Shown here piece by piece: positions 53,947-63,264 of a stretch of DNA of 64,000 nucleotides. The notes beneath the pieces were generated by a model that was not told the DNA's origin, did no database searches, and saw only the letters and a list, made by a program, of their open reading frames with translations. Position 1 is the first letter of the stretch, and each line of letters starts with the position of its first letter. A program made the translations under genes and the position numbers. Source of the stretch: Marinilabilia salmonicolor JCM 21150 (GTDB lineage: Bacteria; Bacteroidota; Bacteroidia; Bacteroidales; Marinilabiliaceae); contig NZ_AJKI01000046.1 of the NCBI RefSeq assembly GCF_000259075.1, forward strand, positions 1 through 64,000, given 5' to 3'.

Positions 53947-55233
53947 CTATATCCTGTATTTGTCTGCAAGTGTTAGTTTCTCTCCTGTTTCAATGGCAAT
54001 TTCGCCAAGCATCGTCCAAATACTGGCATTGTAACCCTCTCTGATTAGAGCTTCAGGTGCTTTGCCTGCTCTGATGTATTTTGCAAAGGCTTCCAATTGA
54101 AGTGCAGTGTCATAAAAATCGGTATTTTCTATGATGGGCTCCCCGTTGTATTTTACAGCTGTTTCGGGTACCCAACTGGCATCCCCAATCATCACTTTTC
54201 CAAAAAATCCTGATTCCATATCGTTGAGCAACTGAAGTATGCCTGGTGCAGGAGGGGGCGTTTCAGTGTAGTAACGGTTCGTTTCAAATTCAATGGTGCC
54301 TTTGTGTCCCATGATTTGTTCCTCCAAACCGTATTTTTTGTTGCTGGTCATGGAGTCGTAAACAAACTGGGTGCCATCATCGTAAGAGTATATGAGGGCC
54401 ACATTATCGTTCACTTCCCGGCCGTCTTTCCAGTACACGATGCTTCCCGTTCCGGTTACTGATACCGGAGTCTTTTGAAGTGCCCAGTTGGCCACCTGAA
54501 TCTGGTGCGACATTAACTCAGTTAGCAACCCTGCCGAGTATTCCTTGTACAATCGCCAGTTGATGAAACGTTCCATCTCTATTGAATTATTGGGCACCGG
54601 ACGTCGCCAGTCGTTGTTTCGATGCCAATAGGCGCGGATTTGTCCCAGTTTGCCAAGATCTCCATTGTGTATGCGTTGCATCCCCTCGAGATAAACCGGG
54701 TTGAAAAGGCGTTGATGCCCGATTTGAAGGATCTTTCCGGTTGCTTTATGGGCATCGTACATGGCTTTTGTGGTGTCCAGTGTGCGTGCCATGGATTTTT
54801 CGCAAAACACGTGAATGCCTGCATTCATAGCATCGATGGTAATATGAGCGTGTTGATGCAGCGGTGTGGCAATGATAACGCCATCAACTTCTTCTTTATT
54901 GAGCAATTCTTCGTAATTGCTGTAAAGAACCGGATTCATGTTTTGTTCTTTGCACATTTCGTCCGTTTCCTGCAGATGGGGTTGATAAACATCACAAAGG
55001 GCTGCAATTTCCAGGTTGCTGCTTTGGGTTATTTCAAATAAGAGGCGCAGGAGCTGCTTACCCCGGCTGCCTGTGCCAATAACAGCAAGTCTTACCCTGT
55101 CTGAGGGATTTTTACCGGCTGCAGATGACTGCGCAAAAGCACTGAGCCATGGCGAGGCAGCCAGCGTTGCCACCGAACCTGTGAGTGCCATTTTTTTGAG
55201 GAATTCTCTTCTTGATTGTATTTTATCCTGCAT
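53947..55233 (-). CDS. TAT-exported Gfo/Idh/MocA-family oxidoreductase 2 (428 aa)
   Basis: NAD(P)-dependent sugar or glycoside oxidoreductase. Residues 1-35 form a twin-arginine signal (SRREFLKKMALTG, ending SAFAQ), so it is exported folded with its cofactor. The Rossmann motif is VRLAVIGTGSRGKQLL. The usual EKP cofactor/catalytic motif is EKS here (HVFCEKSMART). The C-terminal barrel domain has QLEAFAKYIRAGK and YNASIWTMLGEIAIETG as in periplasmic glycoside 3-dehydrogenases and GH109-like proteins. Last gene of a tight operon (14 bases after the ApbE-like gene). The pathway assignment is inference from neighbours. Confidence 0.88.
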   Translation of the reverse strand: MQDKIQSRREFLKKMALTGSVATLAASPWLSAFAQSSAAGKNPSDRVRLAVIGTGSRGKQLLRLLFEITQSSNLEIAALCDVYQPHLQETDEMCKEQNMNPVLYSNYEELLNKEEVDGVIIATPLHQHAHITIDAMNAGIHVFCEKSMARTLDTTKAMYDAHKATGKILQIGHQRLFNPVYLEGMQRIHNGDLGKLGQIRAYWHRNNDWRRPVPNNSIEMERFINWRLYKEYSAGLLTELMSHQIQVANWALQKTPVSVTGTGSIVYWKDGREVNDNVALIYSYDDGTQFVYDSMTSNKKYGLEEQIMGHKGTIEFETNRYYTETPPPAPGILQLLNDMESGFFGKVMIGDASWVPETAVKYNGEPIIENTDFYDTALQLEAFAKYIRAGKAPEALIREGYNASIWTMLGEIAIETGEKLTLADKYRI

Positions 55234-55247
55234 AGATTTTGTGTGTT

Positions 55248-56114
55248 TTAATGAATTGGAAAAACAGCCCATTTCTCCACATTGAAATGGCTGGCTATTT
55301 CCTGATGTTTTTCATCAGGTGCTGCGATGAGGGCAGTTGATAAAACCTCCGCCTCAGTGGCACTTTCACTCTGAACGACTGCGGTAAACGAGGGGGGACA
55401 ATCTCCCGTTTTGGGATTCAGGATGTGTGGCGTTTTTCCACTCCCATGGCCGGCACAGCTGACAGAAACGGTATCATTTCTCAGTGGCCAGATTTCTCCT
55501 TCAATTTCCTGATTCTTTAATGAAAAAGGCCAGTGATTACCATGTGGATGATGTCCGCGGGTTAGAATGGAACTGCCTCCAAAACTGATAAATGTATTTT
55601 TAATGCCAAATTCATCCAATATCTTCGAAGTTTCATCCAATGCCAATCCTTTTCCTATCCCTCCGAAATCCAGGGATACGGCAGGATGAAGAAACTGTAT
55701 GGTATTATTTGACGTATTTATTTTAATGAGATCTTCCGGAGGATGAATGGGAAGGGAACTTTCTGAAAATGCACTCTTTTCTTTTAAGGAGGCATAAACT
55801 TTTCCGGCAAATACATTGAAATAGCCCTCCGACTTTTGAATATATTTCATGCCGTTGCTGATGGTTTTAAAGAGAAACGGGCTGATAGCCATGCTTTTAG
55901 AAAAGGCATTTTTGTTAACCTTAAAAGTTTCGGCTTCTGAATTGAATCGATCCAGAATGGTTTGTAATTCCATAATTTGGGTGACTACTTTTTCAGTCAC
56001 CTGATCAGCCAATTCCTGATTAATACCCCAAAAGACGATGTCCAGCGGGGTATTCATCAGAAAAGCAGTTTTGTGATGTATGTTATCAGAATTTTGGTTC
56101 CCAGCCTTTTTCAT
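55248..56114 (-). CDS. ApbE-like FAD:protein FMN transferase, divergent (288 aa)
   Basis: The ApbE pattern is recognisable: GYFNVFAG (for GxFDPTVG), SLDFGGIGKGLALDET (FAD-binding), FISFGGSSILTRG (for NIGGDI), HILNPKTG (for HIIDPRTG) and ATEAEVLSTAL (for ADALATAL, where Glu replaces the metal-binding Asp). It has no signal peptide or lipobox, so it would act in the cytosol. ApbE proteins attach FMN to Ser/Thr in a target protein; no obvious flavinylation target lies in the window. The start overlaps the upstream Gfo/Idh gene by 29 bases, so translation is coupled. Two Asp changes leave activity uncertain. Confidence 0.8.
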   Translation of the reverse strand: MKKAGNQNSDNIHHKTAFLMNTPLDIVFWGINQELADQVTEKVVTQIMELQTILDRFNSEAETFKVNKNAFSKSMAISPFLFKTISNGMKYIQKSEGYFNVFAGKVYASLKEKSAFSESSLPIHPPEDLIKINTSNNTIQFLHPAVSLDFGGIGKGLALDETSKILDEFGIKNTFISFGGSSILTRGHHPHGNHWPFSLKNQEIEGEIWPLRNDTVSVSCAGHGSGKTPHILNPKTGDCPPSFTAVVQSESATEAEVLSTALIAAPDEKHQEIASHFNVEKWAVFPIH

Positions 56115-57435
56115 AAGTTCTTTCCCATAATTCCATCGCTTTGTAACTATTGGTAATGTGCCCGTTTTTAGGGTCGCATATCAGCGACTCCCCGGTACGC
56201 GAAGAGATGTTGGCCAAATGTCCAAGTAGCGTACTGGTGGCTCCCTCATCAATTGGGGAACGCAAATCTTCTTTGCCCCTGATGGCTTCAAAGAAATTTT
56301 GGGCATGCAGGGTTGACATATCGCCACCGCCTCCCAGTTGCGTGCCACCCTCACTACTGCCTGATTGTTTCTCCCTGATTAGCGAGCCGTTGCGGTCAAA
56401 CAGCTTGTAACCTCCACGGTCAACCCACACACTACCTTCAGTACCATAAATGATGGTTCCACGTCCGGCGCCATAGGTTTTCTGAGCGTTTCGACTCTTG
56501 CCATCCCATTGAATCATTTTATTTCCGGGAAAACGAAAGGTGGCATCCATGGTGTCATACATCGTCCAGCCATCATCCGGCCAGTGATATTTGCCTGAGT
56601 TGACCATTACTGCTTCGGGGAAGCTGACTTGCAGAGCCCAGCGTGCCACATCCAGTTCATGTACGGCATTGTTGCCTGTTTCGGCGGTACCATAATCCCA
56701 TCCATACCAGTGCCAGTTGTAGTCCCAGGTGTTGTGCTCGTAAGCTTTCCGGGGTGCCGGTCCCTGCCACAATTCCCAGTTCAGACCTTCCGGAGGAGCT
56801 GCTTTGGTGGGATTGACGACCCTTCCGCGCCCATTGCTGTAAAAGGCTTTGGCCATGTAAGGTTTGCCAATAGCTCCATTGTGGATTTCTTTGATGATTT
56901 CGATGGTTTCGATTGAGGATCTCTGTTGGTTACCCATTTGTATGACCTTCCCGTAGCGGTCGCGCGACTTTACAAGTAATTCACCTTCGTAAGGGTTGTG
57001 ACTGCAGGGTTTTTCCACATACACATGTTTCCCGGCAGCATTGGCAAGCCAGGTTCCGGGTGCGTGCCAGTGATCGGGGGTGGCCAGAAATATGGCATCC
57101 ACATCTTTGTCGTCAATTACTTTGAAGAAATCTTCTTCAAGTGTTGGTCTGTAATCAAGGACTTCCCCAAATCTTTTGGCTGCATTGTCCATCTGACTTT
57201 GCATCACGTCGCACAGATACAGTAAGCGGACATTGCTTTTTGGGTCGGCAATAGGGGGAATGTAGGCTCCTAACCGGCGACCCAGGCCAATAATGGCCAC
57301 ATTCAGCCGGTCGTTGGCTCCCATTATTCCGGCATAGCTTTTAGAGCTCATACCCATTCCGGCTATCGTGAGCCCTGCAGCACCCAAAGCCGATTTTTTG
57401 ATGAATTCTCTTCTTGAGTTTTTATTCTTTTTCAT
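56086..57435 (-). CDS. TAT-exported Gfo/Idh/MocA-family oxidoreductase 1 (449 aa)
   Basis: Twin-arginine signal NSRREFIKKSALGAAGL at residues 6-22. Rossmann motif VAIIGLGRRLGAYIPPI, then ATPDHWHAPGTWLANAAGKH and the intact EKPCSH motif (Lys of EKP binds cofactor/substrate). The middle part AVHELDVARWAL carries the catalytic-domain His. The size and motifs match the large TAT Gfo/Idh proteins found beside DUF1080 genes in Bacteroidota. The likely role is oxidation or re-reduction of the C3 hydroxyl of a glycoside in the periplasm. Start 57435 is chosen to place the TAT motif properly; element copy D lies upstream. Confidence 0.9.
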   Translation of the reverse strand: MKKNKNSRREFIKKSALGAAGLTIAGMGMSSKSYAGIMGANDRLNVAIIGLGRRLGAYIPPIADPKSNVRLLYLCDVMQSQMDNAAKRFGEVLDYRPTLEEDFFKVIDDKDVDAIFLATPDHWHAPGTWLANAAGKHVYVEKPCSHNPYEGELLVKSRDRYGKVIQMGNQQRSSIETIEIIKEIHNGAIGKPYMAKAFYSNGRGRVVNPTKAAPPEGLNWELWQGPAPRKAYEHNTWDYNWHWYGWDYGTAETGNNAVHELDVARWALQVSFPEAVMVNSGKYHWPDDGWTMYDTMDATFRFPGNKMIQWDGKSRNAQKTYGAGRGTIIYGTEGSVWVDRGGYKLFDRNGSLIREKQSGSSEGGTQLGGGGDMSTLHAQNFFEAIRGKEDLRSPIDEGATSTLLGHLANISSRTGESLICDPKNGHITNSYKAMELWERTYEKGWEPKF

Positions 57436-57487
57436 GGTTTTGGTTTTATTGGATGATGAAAATAGGTTTGCATAAGGATTCTTAGTT

Positions 57488-57652
57488 AGTGTCTGTCCAT
57501 AAAGTACCATTTACTGCGTTACGCTTGTCCGAAAAGTACTCATTTACGAAAAGTAAACTCCGTATTTTCGGACTTCGCAAGCCTTGTAACTGGCACTTTC
57601 TGAACAGACACAGCCCTAAAAACAGAATTTGCTTAGTTTATAGACAGGCACT
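57488..57652 (-). mobile_element. Covarying-hairpin element, copy D (165 bp)
   Basis: Terminal inverted repeats AGTGTCTGTCCATAAA and TTTATAGACAGGCACT are flanked by the 4-bp direct repeat AGTT (57484-57487, 57653-57656). Hairpin arms GTCCGAAAA (57527-57535) and TTTTCGGAC (57565-57573) enclose the conserved loop TACGGAG/TGAGTAC on the minus strand and inner stem TTTAC/GTAAA. Same length as copy A, opposite orientation. Between it and the DUF1080 gene is an ACTACTGACTACTGACTACT simple repeat. The gap 57436-57730 has no gene. Confidence 0.8.
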
Positions 57653-57730
57653 AGTTAGTATGTTGTGTCTTACAATTTCAACTACTTACTACTAACTACT
57701 GACTACTGACTACTTAATACCGACTATATC

Positions 57731-59125
57731 CTACTGACTAATTTCTTTTATCTTAATATTCTTAAACTCCACCTCATTGCCATGATCCTGAAGCAGGATG
57801 TTTCCTTTTTCATATTCACCAAAGTCAGGCCACTTGCTATATTTACTGTAAGCTACCAGCGCACGCCACATTGGGGTGTCACGTTCGTACTCCACGACTT
57901 TGATGCCGTTAAGGAAATGCTGAACTTTTTTACCATTTACCACAATCATCGCCCGGTTCCATTTGTCATAACCATTGACATATTTCTCGCGGGGTAAGTG
58001 GGGATTGTATTCATAGCCGTTAGCTTTGATGAGATCATACAGGGAAGCCATGGTACGGTTTCCTTCCACTCCCAGTTTTGCGTCGGGATGATGCTCGTCA
58101 TCAAGAATCTGGAATTCGCAACCAATGGAAGAGCCTTCCCCTTTGTTTAGCTCAGTATCCACAAAATACTTGATGCCGCTGTTGGCCCCTTTTGTGATGC
58201 TGAAATCTACAATCAGGATGAAATCTGCGTATTGCTTTTGGGTGACAATGTCTCCACCATTTGCAGATTCATCGCCTCCTGAGGCGTGAACTTTCAGGAT
58301 TCCATCATTGATGCTCCAACCGTCTTTTGGGAAATGATCCAGTTTGGCGCCCCGCCAGCCCCTGGTGGTTTCTCCGTCCCACAATAATTCCCATCCATCG
58401 GTTCTTTCGCGTTCTGTAAGCTGATTTTTCAGATAGCTTACTTCCGGAGCTTCCATTTTTTTGTATTCCTCAAAGTCTCTTTCGGTTATTTCTTTAAGTC
58501 GGATGTTTTTCCATCTTATTTTTTTGCCTTCCAGCGCCTTGTTATTACCGATACTATGTACCTGCAGTGCTATGAAACCGGTTTCAATATCCTCTTCAAC
58601 AAGGTTGGAGGCAGGTACGCCATTAACCCAGGTCATAATATGATGATCGAAAGCAACCACTTTAAAGGTGTTCCATTCACCTTTTTTAAAAGCATCTTTG
58701 GCTTCGGGGTTGTAATCCAACGGGTAGCGCCACCCTTTCCGGGCTTCGTCATAGATACCGCCGGCCCATGCACGTTTCGAATCTTCACATTCCACCTGAG
58801 GGCCGTGTACGCGTCCGTTGTTATAATCTTTGTTGCTATGGCTTCGAATTTGAACGCCCGAATTCAATCCCTCATCCATTTTCATGTCGTATTCCAGAAT
58901 GAAATTGGCGTACTCTTTTTTGGTGGTAAGGAATGTATTGGGAGATTTAGTAACCGATGTTCCAACAATCATTCCATCTTCCACATCGTAAGGGGCATGC
59001 CCGTTCAGTACTTCCCAGCCCCGGAGGTTTTTTCCGTTAAAAAGTTCTTTCCAGTCGCTTTGGGCATTTGCGCCGATGACTGACATGAAAAGAATTACAG
59101 ATAAAAGAGAAAGACATTTTTTCAT
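57731..59125 (-). CDS. Tandem DUF1080 (3-keto-disaccharide hydrolase/lyase) protein (464 aa)
   Basis: A signal peptide (1-21, VIGANAQ) precedes two DUF1080 beta-sandwich domains: the first begins [19 protein letters not shown] and contains SGVQIRSHS, the second begins [13 protein letters not shown] (~residue 240) and contains [11 protein letters not shown]. The first domain has [14 protein letters not shown] and [12 protein letters not shown], the second [18 protein letters not shown]1080 members cleave glycosides after oxidation at C3, by beta-elimination or hydrolysis. Two domains in one chain suggests one active and one binding copy, or two reactions. It is the first gene of the cluster, divergent from the hybrid regulator. 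Confidence 0.9.
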   Translation of the reverse strand: MKKCLSLLSVILFMSVIGANAQSDWKELFNGKNLRGWEVLNGHAPYDVEDGMIVGTSVTKSPNTFLTTKKEYANFILEYDMKMDEGLNSGVQIRSHSNKDYNNGRVHGPQVECEDSKRAWAGGIYDEARKGWRYPLDYNPEAKDAFKKGEWNTFKVVAFDHHIMTWVNGVPASNLVEEDIETGFIALQVHSIGNNKALEGKKIRWKNIRLKEITERDFEEYKKMEAPEVSYLKNQLTERERTDGWELLWDGETTRGWRGAKLDHFPKDGWSINDGILKVHASGGDESANGGDIVTQKQYADFILIVDFSITKGANSGIKYFVDTELNKGEGSSIGCEFQILDDEHHPDAKLGVEGNRTMASLYDLIKANGYEYNPHLPREKYVNGYDKWNRAMIVVNGKKVQHFLNGIKVVEYERDTPMWRALVAYSKYSKWPDFGEYEKGNILLQDHGNEVEFKNIKIKEISQ

Positions 59126-59245
59126 AGTTCTTCTTTTTAGTTTTATTTTGTGAAGGCAATTTAAGTATTGTTAATCCCGGGGAGGGGACGATTTTGTGTC
59201 AAAACAGGATGGGATTGATTCATGTATCAGATGATCAGGTGAATA

Positions 59246-62200
59246 ATGAAACTTTTCTTTGTAATAGTGTTGCTGTCTTTTTTGTCGGAACTGGTTTTTG
59301 CTCAAACACCAAGGTTCGACCATTTTGATATTTCTACCGGGTTATCTCAGAATAACATTAATGGTCTTGTTATCGATGACAAAGGAAATATTTGGGCAGG
59401 GACACTTGATGGACTGAATAAATATGACGGATATAACTTTGAGATCTTTAAACCAGGGGCTGATCAGGATGGAGAAATTTCAGGGAATCATATTGTCTCG
59501 ATGGGTAAGGGAATGGATGGAGATGTCTGGGTAACCACGCGGGAAGGAGATTTGAATCAGTATCTGGCATCGTCAAAGAAGTTTCGAAGATTTAGTCAGA
59601 AAATTTTTGAGGATGTGGGGATTTTTCCGGAGGATAATATTTGGCAATTCAATGATTCTTTGGTTTGGTTTAGCCAGGGAGACAGGACAGGTGTTATAAA
59701 TATTCATTCAGATCAATGTAATACGTTTGGAGCACCCGGCTATGTAAGCGGAATTAATCAGAATGGGGATACACTCCTGATTTATGGTGACTTTGGCATT
59801 CAGCAATGGGTTATTGGTGGTGCTGAACAGTCGCTCAGGAGGAATCCTGAAATAGTTTCTTCATTTCCCTGCTACTTTTTGGAAAAGAGAGAGGGCCATT
59901 GGTTGGCCGTTTCAGGGGATGGGGTATATTATTTGGAGGACGAAACAGATATAGGAGAACGCGTTTTTAGTTTCCCTGAAGCCGGCCTTTCTGATGTAGA
60001 TCCTTCAACATTTACCAGTTTCGCAGCTTTTAATGAAGATTTTTGGATTGGGGGATTTAATTTGTTGGTTCGCATTCAAAAGAAAGGTGGCAAATGGAGT
60101 TCGGAAAGGTTTTCTTATGCTGCTGAAAATGAAAATACATTTAAAGGTTATAATGTAACTCATCTTCAATTCGACAGGCTGGGGAATCTATGGATTGGAA
60201 CTCAGAAAAACGGGATTAACCATTTCAACTATGAGAAAAACCAGTTTATGCATTACAACTGGAATGCCCCATTAAGCAGACCTGATGCCGATCCTGTCAG
60301 GGCTATTTGTCGTAGGGAAAACGGTGAATTATGGCTGGGGTTTGACAGGAATGGCGTGGGAATCATTTTTCCCGACGGACATCAGAAATATTTTAGTCAC
60401 TATCATACCAAGGATGGGGAAACCAGTCCTATACACAATGTGCGATCCATATTTGAGGACTCCCAAGGCAATGTTTGGATTGGAGAATTGGGCGAGTTGT
60501 GTGTTTACAATGAAAAAGCACAACGCATCGAGGCGGTTGATTTGCGTTTCAACTGGAAGTGGCCGCATCAGAGTTATGTGATCAAGGAATGGGACAGGGG
60601 CACTTTGATGGTGACTTCTTCCTGGAATATCGGGTGGATAAATCTGGAATCGATGGCTCTGGACAGGGGTATCAACCTTAACGAGAATGAAGGGTATCTG
60701 TCGGGAAGTCTCAGAGATATTGTAAGGGATGAGAATGGCCACTATTGGGTGGCAAAGGATGAGAACGGACTTTTCCAGGTTGACCAGTGGAACAAACGAT
60801 TTAAGAAGGTTCAGAAAGAATCGCATAAGCTGTCGGATAACAAAGTGTATTGTATGGCGGTTGACGGTGACAGTTTGTGGATTGGTACCAATTCAGGTCT
60901 AAACCTCCTCAGTCGGACAAAAGGACAAGTAGAAAAAAAGTATTTTGAGCAGGATGGATTAAGCAATAATATTATCTACAGTCTTAACATTGACTCTTCA
61001 GGAATTATTTGGATGAGTACCAATAGGGGAATTAGCAGGTTTAATCCTGTTTCCGGGGCCTTTAAAACTTATTTGTCCAATGATTTTTTCATGGATGATG
61101 CCCATTTTGTGAATGATTCCGGCCAAATCTACTATGGTGGCTATACCGGAGTTGTTGGGTTTCACCCTGATGATATTGTTCCGCTTCGTGTCAGGGTCAG
61201 GGCTACTTTGGAGAGCTTTATGTTGTACAACCGGCTAATTATGCCCGGAGATACAGTGAACAGAAGGATCTTGTTGAATAAACCTCTGGGGGAAACCTCC
61301 GGAATGAAGCTTCGGTATGATGAGAATTCATTTGCCATACATTTTAATGCCTATCCATTTGACGTGCCCAATCAAAATGTATATCGCTACCGGTTGGCCG
61401 GACTGCAGGATGAATGGACCGTTTCTGAGGCAACCAACCGGCAAGCCCGATATGCGGCCGTTCCTCCGGGTGATTATACTTTTGAAGTTCAGGCCGCATT
61501 TAGTCATGCCGATTATGGACCGGTAACGTGTTTGGATATTGAAATTATTCCTCCGTTTTGGCAAACGGGATGGTTTAAATCGTTATTGGTGCTGCTTCTG
61601 CTCGCCTTTGTTTTTGCAGGTTACCAAATACGATTGCGACAAATTCGTAAGCGCAATATTTTACTGAAAAAACGAGTGGAGGAGCAAACACGTGAATTAA
61701 GAGACCGCAACAGGCAAATTGTGGAAATTTCGGAAAAACTCCATGAGGCAGATCAGTCAAAACTCCGGTTCTTTACCAATATTTCTCATGATTTCCGCAC
61801 ACCTCTGACCTTGATTCTTGCTCATCTGGATAGCTTTGGCAATGCGAGAAGTAAAGCAGTAAAAACTATTCGCAATAATGCGCTTCGCCTCCTCAATTTA
61901 ATTAATCAGCTGATAGATCTTCGGAAGCTGGATCAAGGCGAATTGGCGATTTCCATCTCCCGGTTTGATATTGTGGCTTTTGCCGCCGGGGTCGTGGACT
62001 CGTTCCAGGTTTTGGCATCTAAAAAAGGGGTTGATCTTGGTTTCTACAGTTCCGTGGATTTACTGGAGGTTTGGTTGGATATCGATAAAACAGAGAAGAT
62101 TCTCTACAATTTGCTTGCCAATGCTTTGAAATATACGCCGGGTGGCAGATCGATTCTGGTGAGTGTGGCAGAGAATGCCGACCGGTTTTCTTTGGTTGTT

Positions 62201-63262
62201 CAGGATCAGGGCATGGGAATGTCAGAAGAAGAGGTGTCGAATGCTTTTGATCGTTTTTTCCGTTCTGAAAAGGGGCAGGAACACGCATCAGGCCATGGAA
62301 TCGGTCTGACAATTGTGAAAGGACTCACCGAAATTCAGCAAGGAACTATTCATGTTGAAAGTGTGGTGGAGAAAGGTTCTGAGTTTATTTTGACCTTTTT
62401 GAAAGGTAGAGAACACTTTTCAGAACATGATTTTAAAAACGTTAATGAAGAACCGGTATTCCGGGAAGAAAATGCTGTTTCTGTTTCAGATAATAACGGG
62501 TTTTCAAAGTTTGGGGGCCAGAATATTTTGGTAGTGGAGGACAATAATGAGCTTTCTGAGTTTCTGAGAGGCTTGTTGAATATCTGGTTTAATGTAAAGG
62601 TTGCTGAGAATGGGCGGGAAGCCTTTGAGATAATGAACGATTTTACGCCGGATTTGATTATTTCTGATGTAATGATGCCCGTAATGGATGGAATAGAATT
62701 TTGTCGCAAAGTAAAGGCAGACATCCGGACTTCCCACATTCCTTTTATTTTGTTGACGGCGCGTACAGATGCCGAAACGCATATTGAAGGATTTGAATTG
62801 GGCGTGGATGATTACATCGAAAAACCCTTCAACAGCCGGATATTGTTGGCCCGGTTGAAAGCATTACTCGAAAACCGCGAAAAGTTGAAGCGGCATTTTG
62901 AAAACCTGTCTCAAAAAATCATTCCCGGAGAAGTTCTTGCCAAAAGAGACCAGTCATTTATTGAATCGGTCAACAAGATTATCGAAAACCGGTATGCTGA
63001 AGCCGATTTTGGTGTGGAAATACTCAGTTTTGAGATGAATATGAGCCGCTCCACTTTTTACCGCAAATTTAAAGCATTAACAGGGGTTTCAGCGGCCGAT
63101 TATCTTCGAAAAATCCGGTTACATAAGGCGGCAGGTTATTTGCAGCAGGAGGACATTCCCGTTTCTCTGGTGGCTGAACGGGTAGGTTTTCAGAGTGTTT
63201 CCCATTTTCGAAAATGCTTTAAAGAAGAGTTCGGGGAAACACCAGGTGTTTGGGGAAGATAA
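59246..63262 (+). CDS. Hybrid two-component system sensor/regulator (1338 aa)
   Basis: One-protein signalling system of Bacteroidota. Order: signal peptide (1-19), two-component-regulator propeller repeats in the periplasm (for example GNIWAGTLDGLNKYD, GNLWIGTQKNGI, DSLWIGTNSGLN), a Y_Y_Y domain (about 690-770), one transmembrane helix (~775-797), histidine kinase with FTNISHDFRTPL (His ~848) and GHGIGLTIVKGL, a receiver with ISDVMMPVMDG (Asp ~1139) and a C-terminal AraC helix-turn-helix (~1240-1338). It should sense a glycan fragment and activate the divergent DUF1080-Gfo/Idh cluster. No SusC/D is near, so the target differs from a usual PUL. Confidence 0.95.
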   Translation: MKLFFVIVLLSFLSELVFAQTPRFDHFDISTGLSQNNINGLVIDDKGNIWAGTLDGLNKYDGYNFEIFKPGADQDGEISGNHIVSMGKGMDGDVWVTTREGDLNQYLASSKKFRRFSQKIFEDVGIFPEDNIWQFNDSLVWFSQGDRTGVINIHSDQCNTFGAPGYVSGINQNGDTLLIYGDFGIQQWVIGGAEQSLRRNPEIVSSFPCYFLEKREGHWLAVSGDGVYYLEDETDIGERVFSFPEAGLSDVDPSTFTSFAAFNEDFWIGGFNLLVRIQKKGGKWSSERFSYAAENENTFKGYNVTHLQFDRLGNLWIGTQKNGINHFNYEKNQFMHYNWNAPLSRPDADPVRAICRRENGELWLGFDRNGVGIIFPDGHQKYFSHYHTKDGETSPIHNVRSIFEDSQGNVWIGELGELCVYNEKAQRIEAVDLRFNWKWPHQSYVIKEWDRGTLMVTSSWNIGWINLESMALDRGINLNENEGYLSGSLRDIVRDENGHYWVAKDENGLFQVDQWNKRFKKVQKESHKLSDNKVYCMAVDGDSLWIGTNSGLNLLSRTKGQVEKKYFEQDGLSNNIIYSLNIDSSGIIWMSTNRGISRFNPVSGAFKTYLSNDFFMDDAHFVNDSGQIYYGGYTGVVGFHPDDIVPLRVRVRATLESFMLYNRLIMPGDTVNRRILLNKPLGETSGMKLRYDENSFAIHFNAYPFDVPNQNVYRYRLAGLQDEWTVSEATNRQARYAAVPPGDYTFEVQAAFSHADYGPVTCLDIEIIPPFWQTGWFKSLLVLLLLAFVFAGYQIRLRQIRKRNILLKKRVEEQTRELRDRNRQIVEISEKLHEADQSKLRFFTNISHDFRTPLTLILAHLDSFGNARSKAVKTIRNNALRLLNLINQLIDLRKLDQGELAISISRFDIVAFAAGVVDSFQVLASKKGVDLGFYSSVDLLEVWLDIDKTEKILYNLLANALKYTPGGRSILVSVAENADRFSLVVQDQGMGMSEEEVSNAFDRFFRSEKGQEHASGHGIGLTIVKGLTEIQQGTIHVESVVEKGSEFILTFLKGREHFSEHDFKNVNEEPVFREENAVSVSDNNGFSKFGGQNILVVEDNNELSEFLRGLLNIWFNVKVAENGREAFEIMNDFTPDLIISDVMMPVMDGIEFCRKVKADIRTSHIPFILLTARTDAETHIEGFELGVDDYIEKPFNSRILLARLKALLENREKLKRHFENLSQKIIPGEVLAKRDQSFIESVNKIIENRYAEADFGVEILSFEMNMSRSTFYRKFKALTGVSAADYLRKIRLHKAAGYLQQEDIPVSLVAERVGFQSVSHFRKCFKEEFGETPGVWGR

Positions 63263-63264
63263 TT

